Source: Hippophae tibetana (lineage: Eukaryota > Streptophyta > Magnoliopsida > Rosales > Elaeagnaceae). Taken from it: a DNA stretch of 64,000 nucleotides. The DNA lies in NCBI GenBank assembly GCA_037013495.1, contig CM072811.1:17738659-17802658 (forward strand), in the 5' to 3' direction. A program made the position numbers and the translations under genes. Positions 23,846 through 36,154 of this stretch are shown in pieces; the stretch's first letter is position 1, and each line of letters begins with the position of its first letter. The notes under the pieces are model-generated. The model did not search any database and had not been told where the DNA came from. It was given only the letters and a program-made list of their open reading frames with translations.

Positions 23846-24955
23846 CCTATTTATTGAGGTGTCAATTTATATCGTAGCTTGATTGATTGAATCGAACCCG
23901 AATCATAGAACATGTATTGAACACAAATTGAATTAAATTTTATGTCAAATTCGGGTAAGCTCAAATAACCCAAAAAAGTCGGGCTATATTGAGCTAGATT
24001 CGAGCCAGCCTGTTAGCTCGAAATAATTTTTTTAAAAAAAGTATAACACCTAAACGTTACGACATACATGCAAGGTTAAAAACTTAAAATTAGAGAAACA
24101 TATTTCTTCTTAATTCATAGTTGACTCCATCTCACTCCCTCAACTTTATGTTTCTCCAACTACATTACTACATCTAGTATTGTTTCCCTTTTTCCAACTG
24201 CAACCCTAAGTTCATTAAAGCAGCTTAAAGTATATTTCGTGCCACCCTAAAAATATGTTTTTCCTTGTATGATCACTATATAGTCTACTTGAATACACTA
24301 AAAGATCTTTATATATATGTGGTCAGTTTTGGAGGAAATTATTTATTTAATCTTACTCATATATTTCGTTGTTCAATGACTGAGGAAAATTCTATTGAAA
24401 TTTGGAGCTCTTTATTCAAACTATGAGTTTCCACGAAGATACGACGGCTTTTGACTTTTATCGAATTTATTTAGAAATGTACTTCTTGCTTTAAGAATTA
24501 GTTTTCTTAAGCTTATGTTTACTAGTGTTGCTTTTTGTATTTAACAAGTTATTGTAACATAACAAGTGTGTGAGGAGTTGTATTATCTCTATGGACTTTG
24601 CTATGTACAGTAATTGTTCATTTAATATTAGTTTATCATTTGTTCAAAAAACTTGTTGTTATAATATTAAATATTTCCCTCATTTTTGATATTACATGTA
24701 ATAATGTTTAAGCTAATGAGCTTTAATCATTAAACATATTTTTTGATTTATAAAAAATGTTTTATTAAAGAAAAAACATGCAATTATAATTTGTGCTAGT
24801 TTAGGACAATTTAGGCCAGCTCGTTTGTATTTGGGCTCACCTTTAATGGCTCAGATTAAATTTAATTGAGCTAGGGATGGATCAACTTAGAGTAGGTTAG
24901 TTCGAGCCAACTCAAATTAGTCTAGCTCACACAAATTGCCACCCCTACCTATTTG
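23846..24955. mobile_element. non-autonomous hAT-type DNA transposon with target duplication
   Basis: Element body 23854-24947 (1094 bp). The left end TTGAGGTGTCAA and right end TTGCCACCCCTA are imperfect inverted repeats (consensus TAGGGGTGGCAA). They are flanked by CCTATTTA (23846-23853) and CCTATTTG (24948-24955), an 8-bp duplication with one change, as hAT elements leave. Inside both ends lie repeated GAGCT/TCGAGCC words in opposite orientation, probable subterminal transposase-binding repeats. No transposase frame is present, so it would depend on another element. Moderately old. Confidence 0.8.
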
Positions 24956-27900
24956 TAGGCATAGATCAAAGACAATATCATAATATTACCTTAATTTATA
25001 ATACTAATATAATATATAAATAAGATATTATTTTTATATTAATTAATATATTAATGATCTTTCATATCTCAAGATATTAAATCATTAATATATTATTTTT
25101 TATTTATGTTAAAAGATAATTATCATAACTACTTTCCTTTTGAATTTAAACATTTTTTAATTATTAATTGATTGTGCATCATAAGTGGTAAAATTTCTCC
25201 ACACTTCAAAGTGTTCCATACATAAGTGGTAAAATATCTCCACACTTAAGCCCCCTAGGCGTCCTTGGTAGTCTTTGGCGAGTAAGGTGGTCTAGCTACT
25301 TCACCTAAATATGGTTGCATAGTTGCATCTAGTTTTGGGATATCTTGCCTACAGCATGTAGTTGTTAGCACAATATTCTTTGTACAATAATAATCTTGTG
25401 ATTCTTGGCTTTTCAAATGCTATATTAATGTCTTATTCAGACATTCAATTTAAAATTTATGACTATCAAAGTTCCCAGTGGAAAATTCAATGTGAACCCT
25501 ATGAATTTTGGCTTCTCAATCCTGATTGGTATATGATTAGATTCTCAAATACCTTTTCCAATTTAAGCCCATGGCTGAGATTGAACTTGTGAACTTTTAT
25601 ATAGATTGAGCCTCTATTAGTTTCTTTCAATCCTAAGGCCATTTGGCTAATTGTTGGAGATTATGGTAGGATACTAGATGACCAGGATTTGAAGGGAAGA
25701 CTTGGATCTTTCGATGAAAAATATTTGAGTAGATGAATTTTGGTCTTCTTGATGACAATTTTGTACTTGATGTTGAAGTGAATGTTTGAATAAAATGCTG
25801 GAGAAATACTAGGTGAAATTACTCTTACAACTTTAATTGAACCAGAAGATCAGGTGAAATTGTTGGTATAGATTCAATGGAACTAGATGAAAAGAAATAA
25901 CTTTTAATTTTATGGTGAGATTCTCATGCTTTCTCATTTTCTGTTTGGAACTTACATATTGTTAAAGAAGCTCTCTGGCTATGGAGGCTACTAAGAATAT
26001 TTGAACAGATCTGGGAAAGCCTAAAATAAGTTAACAATGCCTCCAAGTAATCCTAGTTATGGGAGATTGTTACTAGCAAGAGATGGATCCAATGTATGAG
26101 AGAGAAGAAGTCTAGGAGTCGATTGTGAGCTCTGTAGCTACTAGGAAATAGGTAGTGCATAAGTAAGTAGAGTTCAAAAATTAGGTGACTGCCAATTATA
26201 GGTGGCCAAGCTTGGCCACCTGAGTTTATGCCTACCATTTAAATTGTTTGAGTCATACATTTAGACTATGACTTGCTTCTCGATTAGTTCTCAATCATCT
26301 AATCTGCTGGCTTGGTGAGTCCAATGAGGCCATTGCATAGGACATCTAACTAAACAAGGAAAGTAGAGGTACATAATGCACATAGGAGACTTCTGCATTC
26401 CACAGTGACATTCTCATCTCGTATAGTGCCCATGGTGACATGCAAGATCCAGTTTTGTAGCTCAACTTTAACTTAGTAATTCAATAGCCCATGATGTACT
26501 TGTACATTTTATAGCACTTTTCTTCTTGAATTTTGTTACTCTTAGGAAATATTTTGCTTCCAGAAAAATTATTCTTCCAAATCAATCTTAGTGTCTTAGT
26601 CTTTGCCTATGTTTGTGCTTGAGGGCCTAGTAGACTAGAAAAGACTTATCAATTTTGTTGCAATGTTATCTACAACACCACACGTACTCTTCATATTTTG
26701 AATTTTGTCCACACTAGGAATTTGATGATCCTTAGCACTTAATAAATATTTGCACATTTGTCAACTATTAATGCTCTTGAGAGAACATAGGAAGGAGCTA
26801 AGGCTCTCAAGAATCAGTTGTTAGAAATCATATTCGATGAGCTATCTTGTTGGGAAAATTTTGGAAGCTGAGATCCAAAGATTGGCATCCTAACTTGAAA
26901 TTGTTTCTAAAAATGTTATTAATGATTAACTTGAGTCTAAAAACTTTAAAACTAACACATGTATAGCTGAGGACCATGGGTTTTTGTTTGCTAAGAAGAG
27001 AGCTAGGAAATTGTATCTCAAACTTTTCCTCCCACTTTATCATTTTCAAACTTCTCTAGAGGTATAGTTGAAAATGGTAAGTATGATGACAGCTTATATC
27101 TTGAGGTGAAGGTGGAACCCAAGGCTCTCATAGGAGCTAAGAATACTGTGGAACACTAACTATAGTCAATTTTTGATATAAGGATGCAAATCTTAAAGAT
27201 AGAGGATCTCAAATGACATCGGAAAGGGCAAGCTTCATCAACCTTAAGATTTCTTTGTTGTTTTTCCTTTAGACTACACATGTATTAGTTTCTTTTTATT
27301 TTCATGCTAAAGTATATTTACTTTGCATTTAGTCAATAGCTCTAGAAGCACTTTATTTTCTCATTAATAATAAAGATTTCATAATGTGTCGCTTGTATTG
27401 CAGTTGACATTAGTTTACTTGAAATTATCTTGCCATTGAGATAATACTTTGCAGTTTTCCATTGAGAAAACACTTCATAAATTTACCAATAACACAAGAC
27501 TATGTAAATCATTGAATGACTTGAAATAACATTATGTCAAGACCTCTTGCCATTTGGATGAGTTAGTGACTTTATGACTACTCTAGAAATATTTAGCATC
27601 TTTTAGTGATCTTTCAATTAAAAATGTGGTAAAGTAGAATGGTAGAAGCCCCATTAGCCTATAGTGCACTTGGCATCTTATCATAGTGGAAAACTGGACA
27701 AGTTTCAACAAGTACCCAATCGAATAGACAATAGCATGAGTGAGACCAAGCAACAGTGGCATAAGATGGCAATAAGAAAGGGTAGAACATAACAAGATTG
27801 ATATAGGCTAGCTGGCAAGTCAATTGATGGGTTGGTTAATTGGTGGCTATTTGGAGGTCTTCCTGGTCAATTATGGTGGTTCAATAGTGGCTAGTCACTC

Positions 27901-28400
27901 ATGGTGAGGATGGAACTGCACTTATCAGCCATGTCCGGTCATTGTGGCTGATAACCCTCATTCTACTGGCACAAAAAGTGCTTCCTTGGTGACTTGAGAT
28001 CTAGAATTCGATGCTCACTTATATACTTCCATGATACAATGTTCCCTTATGAAATCCATTTTTTCTATCAAAGATTCCAAAATTTTCTCTAGGTATTGAG
28101 TGGTATTCTCAAGTTATTTCTCAAATCTTGAAAATTTTGAATTTCTTTTCATGCTTTATCTCATTAGCTTCCTAAGTATTGGATGGTCAACTTTTGAGGT
28201 TAAACTTTGTAGAGCCCTAAGTCTTTTAGCTACTTTCTTGGAATATTTCCTGAGTGTAGCAAGTATTAAAGGTAGTATAGACTCTAAATTGTGACTAGTT
28301 TGGTCTTCACTTCATTTCTAGGGGTTTTGTGTTAGAATAAGCTATACACAATGCCTCATGACCCAATTTATCAAATAAGGGTAATAAGTTCCTAAAAGTA
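24956..28400. other. low-copy region, no gene recognised
   Basis: Less AT-biased than its surroundings, with several short open frames (for example plus 25362-25592; minus 26828-27049 and 27583-27795), none with a domain I can name. It may hold a decayed host gene or an old element I cannot place. It contains a 22-bp perfect palindrome (26200-26221) and a stem TTATCAGCCA...TGGCTGATAA (27919-27951). Confidence 0.35.
26200..26221. repeat. perfect 22-bp palindrome
   Basis: AGGTGGCCAAG followed directly by its reverse complement, centred on a HindIII-type AAGCTT. A perfect 11-bp arm with no spacer is rare by chance in 64 kb. No transposon or operator role is visible. Confidence 0.7.
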
Positions 28401-28404
28401 TGCT

Positions 28405-29262
28405 ATAGTGTGATTTATTGGGGCTAAAATAATGATTTAAGTTTTAATATTGCACTTTTACCTAAGTATTTTATAAATTATGTTTTTGAAATCACATGGT
28501 ATGTTTTGATGTATTTTAGTTACTTTGGACGTTAAAAGATATAAATAACAAAGGACCAAAAAAATCCTCACAATTAGGGGTATAATTGTCATACAATGGA
28601 GGACCTAAATGCAAATATTTATATAGAATACATCAAGGAGGGGTCAAACACATGGAATTGAGAAAATTAAGGATTCATGGTGGCATGATGATATGAGAGC
28701 CACGCTATAAGCCTCTTAGATGGAATTTCATTGAATTGGAAATAGTCTCGCACCATGGCATGAGTTAATGCACGTGATGGCCCATGCATCCAGATTTGCA
28801 CTTAAATTCTAGATTTCAACATATACCTATCCAAATTGTTCCAAATTTGTTAGATTAGAATTTTTAGTGTTTTATATCTCCATAAACTTATTCTAATTAC
28901 ATTTTAACTCTTTTATTTTAAATATAGAGCTAGGATTAACAAAAAATAGCCATAGATGGTAGACACAAAATTTACAGAAAATACACTTAGGTTTATCGAG
29001 AAATTGAAGTTTTGAGGCAAGATAAAATTCAAACAGGTAATTAAGGAGTTGGAAATCATCCATTGACATTTCTCATTAGCTTTTCTTTTTCTTCTTCTTA
29101 GTTTTATATGATTTTAATGATGATTCATTCAGAATCCTAGCCTAGCTAATTTATTAATGTGATTGTAGACAAATTTCAACCACTCGACTATGATTTTATT
29201 TAATATAATGTTACAATAAATTTTTAGATTCAATCCATGATTTTTGATGTATTTGACTCTGA
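28405..29262 (+). mobile_element. LTR D2 (partial)
   Basis: Plus-strand relative of D1. Shared blocks in order: CTAAGTATTTTATAAATTATG, ATGTTTTGATGTATTT, AAATCCTCACAATTAGGGGTATAATT, CATCAAGGAGGGGTCAAA and the GCCTAGCTAAT block near 29140. It stops near 29262 where E-type sequence starts, so the LTR end is absent. Confidence 0.6.
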
Positions 29263-29274
29263 AAGAGTCCATAA

Positions 29275-29662
29275 CTTGGTAACCATATAGGTAAGGAGAT
29301 ATAAACTCCTTTCAAACTTGTCCTGATAAAGAGCACACAAAATAAAAGCTTGAAAGTACAACACTCAACAGAAGCAGTAACAATATAATATCAAAACAGT
29401 AGACAAAATTCAATGATATATATTATATGTAAACCAAAATGCAAATAAAGAGTTCAAATAATAGTATGTTTCAACATACACAATTCAAACTCATATTATA
29501 CTAGCATCATAACAAAACATGCACAACACAAGATATAATGAGATAAACCCATATAGAGACCGTATCTATATAGTAAAATCTTTGGGTTGCTTAAGGCATC
29601 CACTTAGTAATAGATAATTCACTAATTAATATAATAGTTATATCTCTAAAAGAAATAAAACT
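29275..29662. repeat. dispersed repeat E, left part only
   Basis: Aligns with 34795-35282, the left part of the longest E copy. Shared blocks: AAGGAGATA.AAACTCCT, the GTAACCATATAG/GTAACCATATCTATG block, and the CCACTTA.TAGTAGA.AATTCA end. Confidence 0.5.
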
Positions 29663-30155
29663 CGAAAATGTATTTTTTAGACCTCAATTTTGAGAAAATT
29701 GACCAATTAAAGATAAATAATATTATTTTAATAATTTTTCTATTAAAATATTATTATCTCTTATTAAGTGTTTAAAACACAATAAAAACTCAATCATTTA
29801 ACAATGGTAAAATGACAGTAAATTTGAATGATTTTTATTTTAATATTTTTCTTATTTTTCTTTTTAAAAAATAAATATATATATATATATTTAAATAATT
29901 TTCTATTAGAGTATTTATTATTATCTATTTTTTCTTAAATAATTTCATACAAAATTTCACTTTTTCCTATTGTTGGCTCATATTTTATCACGTTTTAATC
30001 CTTTTATAGTAAAAAATAATATTTTAATTATAAAATCAAAATAATATTATGTTTTTCTTCCTTTTCTCTAGGTTGAAGGACTAGAAAACACAATCTAAGG
30101 ATTAAACAACACCAAGTTCATAATGTAGGGGACTTTTACGACCCCTCTCCCTAAT
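29663..30155. other. very AT-rich DNA, no gene recognised
   Basis: Contains an AT microsatellite (29868-29892) and otherwise nothing identifiable. Confidence 0.45.
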
Positions 30156-30410
30156 TGTTATTATGATTTGGCCCTTTTATTTTTTAATTATCACACTTTA
30201 TTTCCCTTTTCTTTTTCCTACAATTTAGTGGCTTTTTAATTTTCACATTTAGTTTAAAATTTGTGACAACTTGAAATTAAATTTTACAAGTATAAAAAAT
30301 ATGTGACTAAAGGGTAAAAATTAAAAATAAAAGATTTAATTATAAGAAAAAAATAAAATGACTAAAGTGTAAAAATTAAAAATAAATGGACTAAATTATA
30401 AGGAACTAAA
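30156..30410. repeat. imperfect inverted repeat, arms about 100 bp
   Basis: 30160-30255 and 30305-30405 are reverse complements at roughly three bases in four. Each arm is itself two units of a 'taatttagt..ttttattttttaattttcacactttagt' motif. It could fold as a long hairpin and resembles a MITE-like or tandem-derived element, but no target duplication was seen. Confidence 0.5.
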
Positions 30411-30494
30411 GTAAGGAAACTAAGGTGGAAATATCAAAGAAGACAAATGCACCCTTCATAATTTAATTATACATGTTAGATCAATTTAATCTCT

Positions 30495-30632
30495 TTATTA
30501 TTTTGTAACAATTTAGTTCTTTTATTATGAAAAAGTGATATCTCAATAACATCTAAAATAAAAAAATGGTTATTTATCTTTATTCGGTCACTTTTTTAAA
30601 ATAAAAGAACTAAATTATTATAAAAAATAAAG
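30495..30632. repeat. fold-back repeat, 42-bp arms (MITE-like)
   Basis: Left arm 30497-30538 (ACAATTTAGTTCTTTTATTA core, ending AAAAAGTGA) and right arm 30588-30631 (TCACTTTTTTAAAATAAAAG core) are near-perfect reverse complements around a 50-bp loop. It could be a tiny non-autonomous DNA element; no clear duplication at its edges. Confidence 0.6.
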
Positions 30633-30639
30633 TAACTAG

Positions 30640-30662
30640 CAATTCTTTCTCTCTCTCTCTCA
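30640..30662. repeat. CT microsatellite
   Basis: TTCTTTCTCTCTCTCTCTC run. Confidence 0.8.
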
Positions 30663-31891
30663 TTTGAAAAAATACATATGCTAATTTTCAACACAACCAT
30701 TAGAATTCCCTCGGCATATTAGCACAAAAAAATTCCCTTAATGAAGCATAGCGAGTATTGATGCGTAGATGGGATCCAACTTATTTTCTCTATTTTAAAA
30801 AGGAGTAGATTCAATTCAAGCAACGAAATGAAAAATGATTGATTCCCTGAATTGATAATAACATTTACAGCATTTCATATGATTTTGGATAATATTTTAT
30901 TTTTTATCAAAATTATTTAAAGATAGGACTTATCACAATGGTAATAAATCTTAACTCAAAGGATTTTGATAAAAAGAATCATGGTAAGACATTGATCCGA
31001 GAAATATTTTACCCAATGGTAATATCGTGATAAGATTTATCACGATAAACACAATATCTCATCATATTAATCGTAATCCTTACCTTGGAGCCATCTTGAT
31101 AAAAAAAATATTTGTGACAAAATATTAACCTAATGTGAGAAGGGATTAATCCAATGTAAAAAGAATTACTAGAGACCTCAATGTCATGATAAGGTTTATT
31201 ACAACAAAATAATTTCTCACCACTATAATAATAATCCTTACTTTGGGCACAATTTTAATAAAACATAAATAAAATTCAACTCAAATGTCATACTAATTTG
31301 ATAAATCACTCGAATTTTATCCAAGATTAACTTCAATTTTTTTCTATACACCATAACTAAGTGTGATAATTTATACAAAAAATACTAATTTAAACTAGTT
31401 TAAATTAATATAGTGTGAATTGGTCCACCACTCATTTTCGAATCATGGTAAGTCATACTCTTCTATCTGCATTAAAAAGCATCCTAGATGTTGGAATGAC
31501 CACCACCACTCAAGTAATACTTAAATCCTTTTCTTTCTTTTTTTCTTGCAGGTGACGGAGGAGAAAGTCGATATTAACATCAAAAGGTAGGAACCACAAT
31601 AAAAACATGTAAGTATTGGGGGAAAAGAAAAACGTACGACGCCGAAGATCATAATCAAAATAAACATCAAAAGAGATTGCTCATGTAAGAGGATTAAGTG
31701 ACATGGTCCAGCCTCAAAATTTGCAAGATTCTACTATCTAGATTAATACACATTCATGAAGCATAAAATTATTAAAGTACATTTTTTTTTTTTTGGTATT
31801 CTTTTCCATCATAAACACCTTTTGGGTTTCCAACAGAGCACATATATAGGACTATGAGAGCAAAATAAAACAGTGGCCTTTTCAGAGAAAA
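30663..31891. other. low-copy DNA
   Basis: No repeat ends seen. A possible plus-strand mini-exon (31556-31589), preceded by TTTTTTTCTTGCAG and followed by GTAGGA, would encode about 11 residues (VTEEKVDINIK). The splice signals are good but nothing else supports a gene. Confidence 0.35.
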
Positions 31892-32158
31892 TCAACACAT
31901 ACTTGATATGTTTTCCTCACTAGAACTATCTGAAGTAAAATCGTGCAAGGAAAGTGCAATTAGTTTGATCACCAAGTCAAAGCCTGAAAGCACTCTGTAG
32001 CCTCCTAAGCCTGAAGATCCATATCCTCCATATGACTGAGACGAAAATGAAGATGGCGGGTAGTTGGTCGAGCCCAATTGAGGATAGGATGATCTCAATC
32101 CAGAATCTAACCGTCCATACATACTTCCAACTGACTCTTTGTGATGGCTTATAACTTC
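31892..32158 (-). CDS. possible last exon of an unidentified host gene
   Basis: On the minus strand a pyrimidine-rich acceptor (TACTTCGTGTTTTCAG) ends at 32159. From 32158 the frame stays open for 88 codons to a stop at 31892. The product is Ser/Tyr/Gly-rich: after EVISHHKESVGSMYGRLD come SSYPQLGSTNYPPSSF, then SQSYGGYGSSGLGGYR, then a more ordinary tail with an acidic Ser-rich patch (SDSSSEENIS). Low-complexity YGGYG stretches occur in several plant RNA-binding and peroxin proteins, but I cannot assign a family. Base composition is clearly less AT-rich than nearby. No upstream exon was found before the retroelement scrap at 32860, so it may be a gene fragment. Confidence 0.35.
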   Translation of the reverse strand, partial: EVISHHKESVGSMYGRLDSGLRSSYPQLGSTNYPPSSFSSQSYGGYGSSGLGGYRVLSGFDLVIKLIALSLHDFTSDSSSEENISSMC

Positions 32159-32199
32159 CTGAAAACACGAAGTAAATACAACAACAATACCTCAATACG

Positions 32200-32859
32200 T
32201 TCCCATATTCATCTTTCTAACTATGGGGGATGAAGAACAAAAAGGAAGCCTAAACGTCCACACGATATTAAACTTTGTCATTGTCATTTCTTATTTTCAA
32301 ACATGCATGCAATTTCCCACTCATATACTTTGCTAAAATCCCCAAAGTTGCTAGTCAATCGTTATACAATAATCTTACAATCTTATAATTATTACAAGGA
32401 GTGAGAGTACATTTTTACGATCATATTAACCCCGAAAATGACATGACATCCATTAATTGATGAGACGTAAACTAACTATTAATGTATTCTAGTATATAAT
32501 CTAATTCAAATTTTATTTATTTATTTTTTAAATTATATTTTAATATAAAAATAAAAATAAAAATTATATATTAATTATCTTTTCATAGGGGAATAAAAAG
32601 GAAATATTAAAACACTCTTAAAATATTTAATTCTACGTAAATAGATTTAAAATTTATAAATCATGTATTAGATGAAATTTAAAAAAGAAAAATCAAAAAA
32701 CATGTGCATTATAATAATTATCTATTTTTACAAAGAAAAAATCAAAAAACTCTTAAATATGTGTTTTAATTTATTTTCTAAATTATATTTAGTGTAAAAA
32801 ATAATTAATTCTATGTATTATTTATCTTCAAGTGTGAGAATTAAAAAGAAAACTAAAAA
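32200..32859. other. AT-rich DNA, no gene recognised
   Basis: Two loosely similar stretches (32510-32640 and 32760-32830) share ATTTATCTT..GTG.GAATTAAAAAG words, perhaps an old tandem duplication. Nothing else seen. Confidence 0.35.
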
Positions 32860-32861
32860 AC

Positions 32862-33445
32862 TCGTTGAAGGATTGTTCTGATGTCGAAGTGGAAGAACAT
32901 GTATATGGAGATTTACTTGTCACAAGGAAAGTCCTGAATATACTGCCTAAGGATGAAGGATATGAGAAACACCAGGATCATATTTTCCACACAAGATGCC
33001 ATGTGAAGGATAAGGTATGCACATTAATTATTGATATTGGGAGCTGTACTAATGTTGCTAGTACCTTGTCGGTAGAAAAGTTAAATTTGAAAGTGACAGA
33101 AGCATCCTAAACCGTACAAGCTACCATGGTTGAATGATTGTGGAGAAGTGGAGGTTAACAAATAAGTTTTGGTTCCTTTTTCAATTGGAAAATATAAAGA
33201 TAAGGTTCTTTATGATATGACACCAATGTATGATGCTCACATATTACTTGACCGACCATGGTAGTTTCATAGGATGGTGTCGCATGATGGGTACAAAAAT
33301 CGTTATTCTTTTGAAATGAATAATCAAAAAGTTGTATTAGCCTTTCTCCAACCTTTGCAAGCTTATGAGGACCAAATTAGGATAATAGGAGAATGCAAAA
33401 TGTGGGAAAAACAAAAGTGTGAGTAAGAGGAAAATAAAAAAGAGA
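32862..33445 (+). mobile_element. protease-region scrap of a chromovirus-like Ty3/gypsy element
   Basis: The translation gives GDLLVTRKVLNILPKDEGYE, then HIFHTRCHVKDKVCTLIID, then a CTNVAS stretch, YSFEMNNQKVV and AYEDQIR. This is the retropepsin region, with the flanking 'HIFHTRC.V..KVC..IID.GSC.NVAS' signature, of the plant gypsy group that includes Tekay/Reina-like chromoviruses. No LTR, reverse transcriptase or integrase is attached. It is broken (several breaks) and bounded on the right by repeat E. Confidence 0.8.
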
Positions 33446-33464
33446 GCACTCATAACCCACATGC

Positions 33465-33995
33465 TCCTTACATAAAACCACTTGCAAACATCTTCTCGAG
33501 TACTCATAACTTAAGAGCATGGTTTTTCCCACACAGTCATGAATCACTAATATTGAATAACACTACATTTTGTTGGATAAGAAAAAGAAGAGGGGATGCT
33601 CACGGCCAACCTCTCCAAGGCCTCATCAACCACCTCATCAGTGTTCCTTTAAGGGAATCGATGAGGCCCTTGTCGAGGATATTGTTGAGATACCAAAAAT
33701 CATATTTTTTTGGATCCAAAAATTACCGAGTAATTTTCATAAATACCTGCTCTTGAACCCAATCAAAAACATGAGCAAAAACGTCGACGAGCAAGCACTC
33801 AACATAGCATGTATACTAAGAAAACCATCTCATCTTGTGTGTATAACATGCTTTCATACAAAGTGTATCTAATTTTGTTCTTGTGTGCATTACCGATCAT
33901 CAATAACCAACTTTACATAAAGGAAGATAGAAACACTAAGTAAAAAAAAACTTTGCATTTTGTACACAAGCCAACAAAATACAAAGGACTATAGG
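33465..33995. repeat. dispersed repeat E, copy 3
   Basis: Same orientation as copies 1 and 2. Opens with CTTGCAAACATCTTCTCGAG (compare 20970-20990 in copy 2), contains the GCTTTCATACAAAGTGTATC block and the CATCAATAACCAACTTTACATA block, and ends with the GTACACAAGCCAACA block. Two overlapping plus-strand open frames here (33553-33872) are chance. Confidence 0.6.
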
Positions 33996-34045
33996 ACTTA
34001 TGAGTGTTCATTCACTTCACTTATGAACCAAACTTAGTTTTTTCC

Positions 34046-34175
34046 CTTTTTTTATACTAATGAATACCAAAATGTCCATGTAATAAATATATTTTGACAA
34101 TTTTTTTAATACTTTTTGTTAGTTTTTTTTATACCAATAAATATCAAAATTTTCATATAATAAATATTTTTCAAT
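34046..34175. repeat. tandem duplication, two units of about 75 bp
   Basis: 'tttatactaatgaataccaaaatgtccatg..ataaatatattt' (34050-34092) recurs as 'ttataccaataaatatcaaaattttcatataataaatattt' (34129-34170). Confidence 0.6.
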
Positions 34176-34794
34176 GAATTGTTATTTTATATATTACAAT
34201 TATTTTATTACATTAAGAGTGATAATTCATACAATACATGGTTACATATTTAATAAGTATTCAATCAATTCACTTATTAACTTCTTAGATAGTAAAAATA
34301 TAAATAAAATAAGTTCATATGTTATTATGTTATATTTTACTTATTTATTAAATAAAATTATGTTATTATTATTAATATTGTGGTAAATCACTCATGTTTA
34401 TATTATATTTAGATTCTATTGGTCATAAAATAATTACTATTATATATTATGTTATCAATAAAGTAATAAATTATTTATTTATTTATTTTAAGAGTATTTC
34501 TGGAAACCACTTTATAAAATATTTTAACATTAGATTTTCAATAATAGTAAAAGTAATTTTCAATCAAATATCAAACCTCATCATCATACAATCTAAAATA
34601 GGCACACATTTAAACTCTCCATTAAGCATAACACAAGCCACTAAATTAAGGAGGACTACATACCACTTTTCTTACACCAGATATTGTTAAAGAAAAAGAA
34701 GGTCAAACACACACTAGAAGAGGAGGAAGCCACTACGCCTAAACAAGTTGTACCTATTTTGAAACAATTTGAAAGCATCCAAGACCTAGAAAGC
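34176..34794. other. very AT-rich DNA, no gene recognised
   Basis: Open frames here are composition artefacts. No element ends identified. Confidence 0.4.
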
Positions 34795-36152
34795 AACGAG
34801 GATAAGGAGATACAAACTCCTCAAAACGTTTCCCTAAATTTAGAGGCAATGAAAATAAAAATACAAAGAGAAATAAACAAGCACAGATAAACAACACAAT
34901 ACACATCATATAGAGATAAATCTACAACTAACACTTTATTCTATAACAGATATGGCAAAAACAAAATAGACATGAAGATAGAGATGTCATACAAAAATAG
35001 ATGGAAAACATGGTATTATAGAAAGGAAAACATGAAATAAGCAAGAATGAACATCATCCAATCACAATTAGATCCTTTTATATGTAAGCATATACGAATC
35101 AAACTATGATTATACAAACACTACAACAAAGTATAAAAACATAGTATTATAACAAGATAAAGCGATATAGTAACCATATCTATGTGGTAATATCATCAAA
35201 TTACTTATGAAAACCACTTAATAGTAGACAATTCATCATAATAAATCAATATTATACAACTCTATAAAAACATAAAGGCAAATACTTCTACTAGTCTACA
35301 CATTTGTCCTAAGTGTGCTTATGCTACCCTTGTTTACTGTCTCTACCACGACTTTCATCCAATTGAATCTAGCTCACCTCTGAAACCCCACCACCAAGTG
35401 ATGGAAACAGTGACCAATGGTCAGTATGGTTTAATCCTAAAAGTATGGAAAATCTATGAACATAAACCTAACATGCAATGTCAATCTTGGATGTTAATCC
35501 AATTTTAGATTAACTCAAACCTAAAAATAGTTTTTGCAAACACAATCACAAACATTAATATAGAACAACCCTTAAAGTATTAGTCACCCCAAATAAGAAA
35601 ATAATTTTTAACTTTGAAAAATGAGTTTTAAAACCAGTAGTCTCCCCATGTTTTCTAATTAAGAAAAACACTTATAAATAGGGACTACTTATAGAAAATT
35701 TCTTGCTAGCGAGCTCTTTATTGTCCACTTCATTCTTCACCTCATTGACACCTCGTCAATCACATTGATGAGGGTAATAGCTATCCCAGGTGAGAGTAAT
35801 AATCATTACAATACACGCTAACCTCGTAAGTAAAGGCTTAACGAGCATCTTGACCAACACCCAAAAAGTACATTTTTTTTATTTTCAAAACTTTTCAAGT
35901 AATTTTCCACAAATACTAGCAAAAATAATATGAAACAAAACAATGCAAATGAAACCTAACATGCATACTTCATGAACCAATCCATATGGTATATGTAAAC
36001 ATACAAACATACACAGAGTTTTAACTAAGTGAGTGTGCAAAATACTAAACCATCAGTAATTGTCCTTAAAAAGAGGAAGATACAACACTACGTAAAATAA
36101 ATAGACTCCGTATTTTACCCATGGTGATGCCAACAAAGACTCTAAAGACTTA
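34795..36152. repeat. dispersed repeat E, longest copy (4)
   Basis: Left part (34795-35282) matches 29275-29662. Right part (35345-36152) carries the ACTTATAAATAGGG TATA-like block, GTATATGTAAACATACAAACATAC, GTGAGTGTGCAAAATAC, and the GATGCCAACAAAGACTCTAAAGAC end. At about 1.36 kb this fits an LTR. It abuts a LINE scrap on the right. Confidence 0.5.
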
Positions 36153-36154
36153 CA

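Noticed and set aside
33553-33872. Two overlapping plus-strand frames
   Set aside because: Lie inside repeat E copy 3; not conserved in the other E copies.
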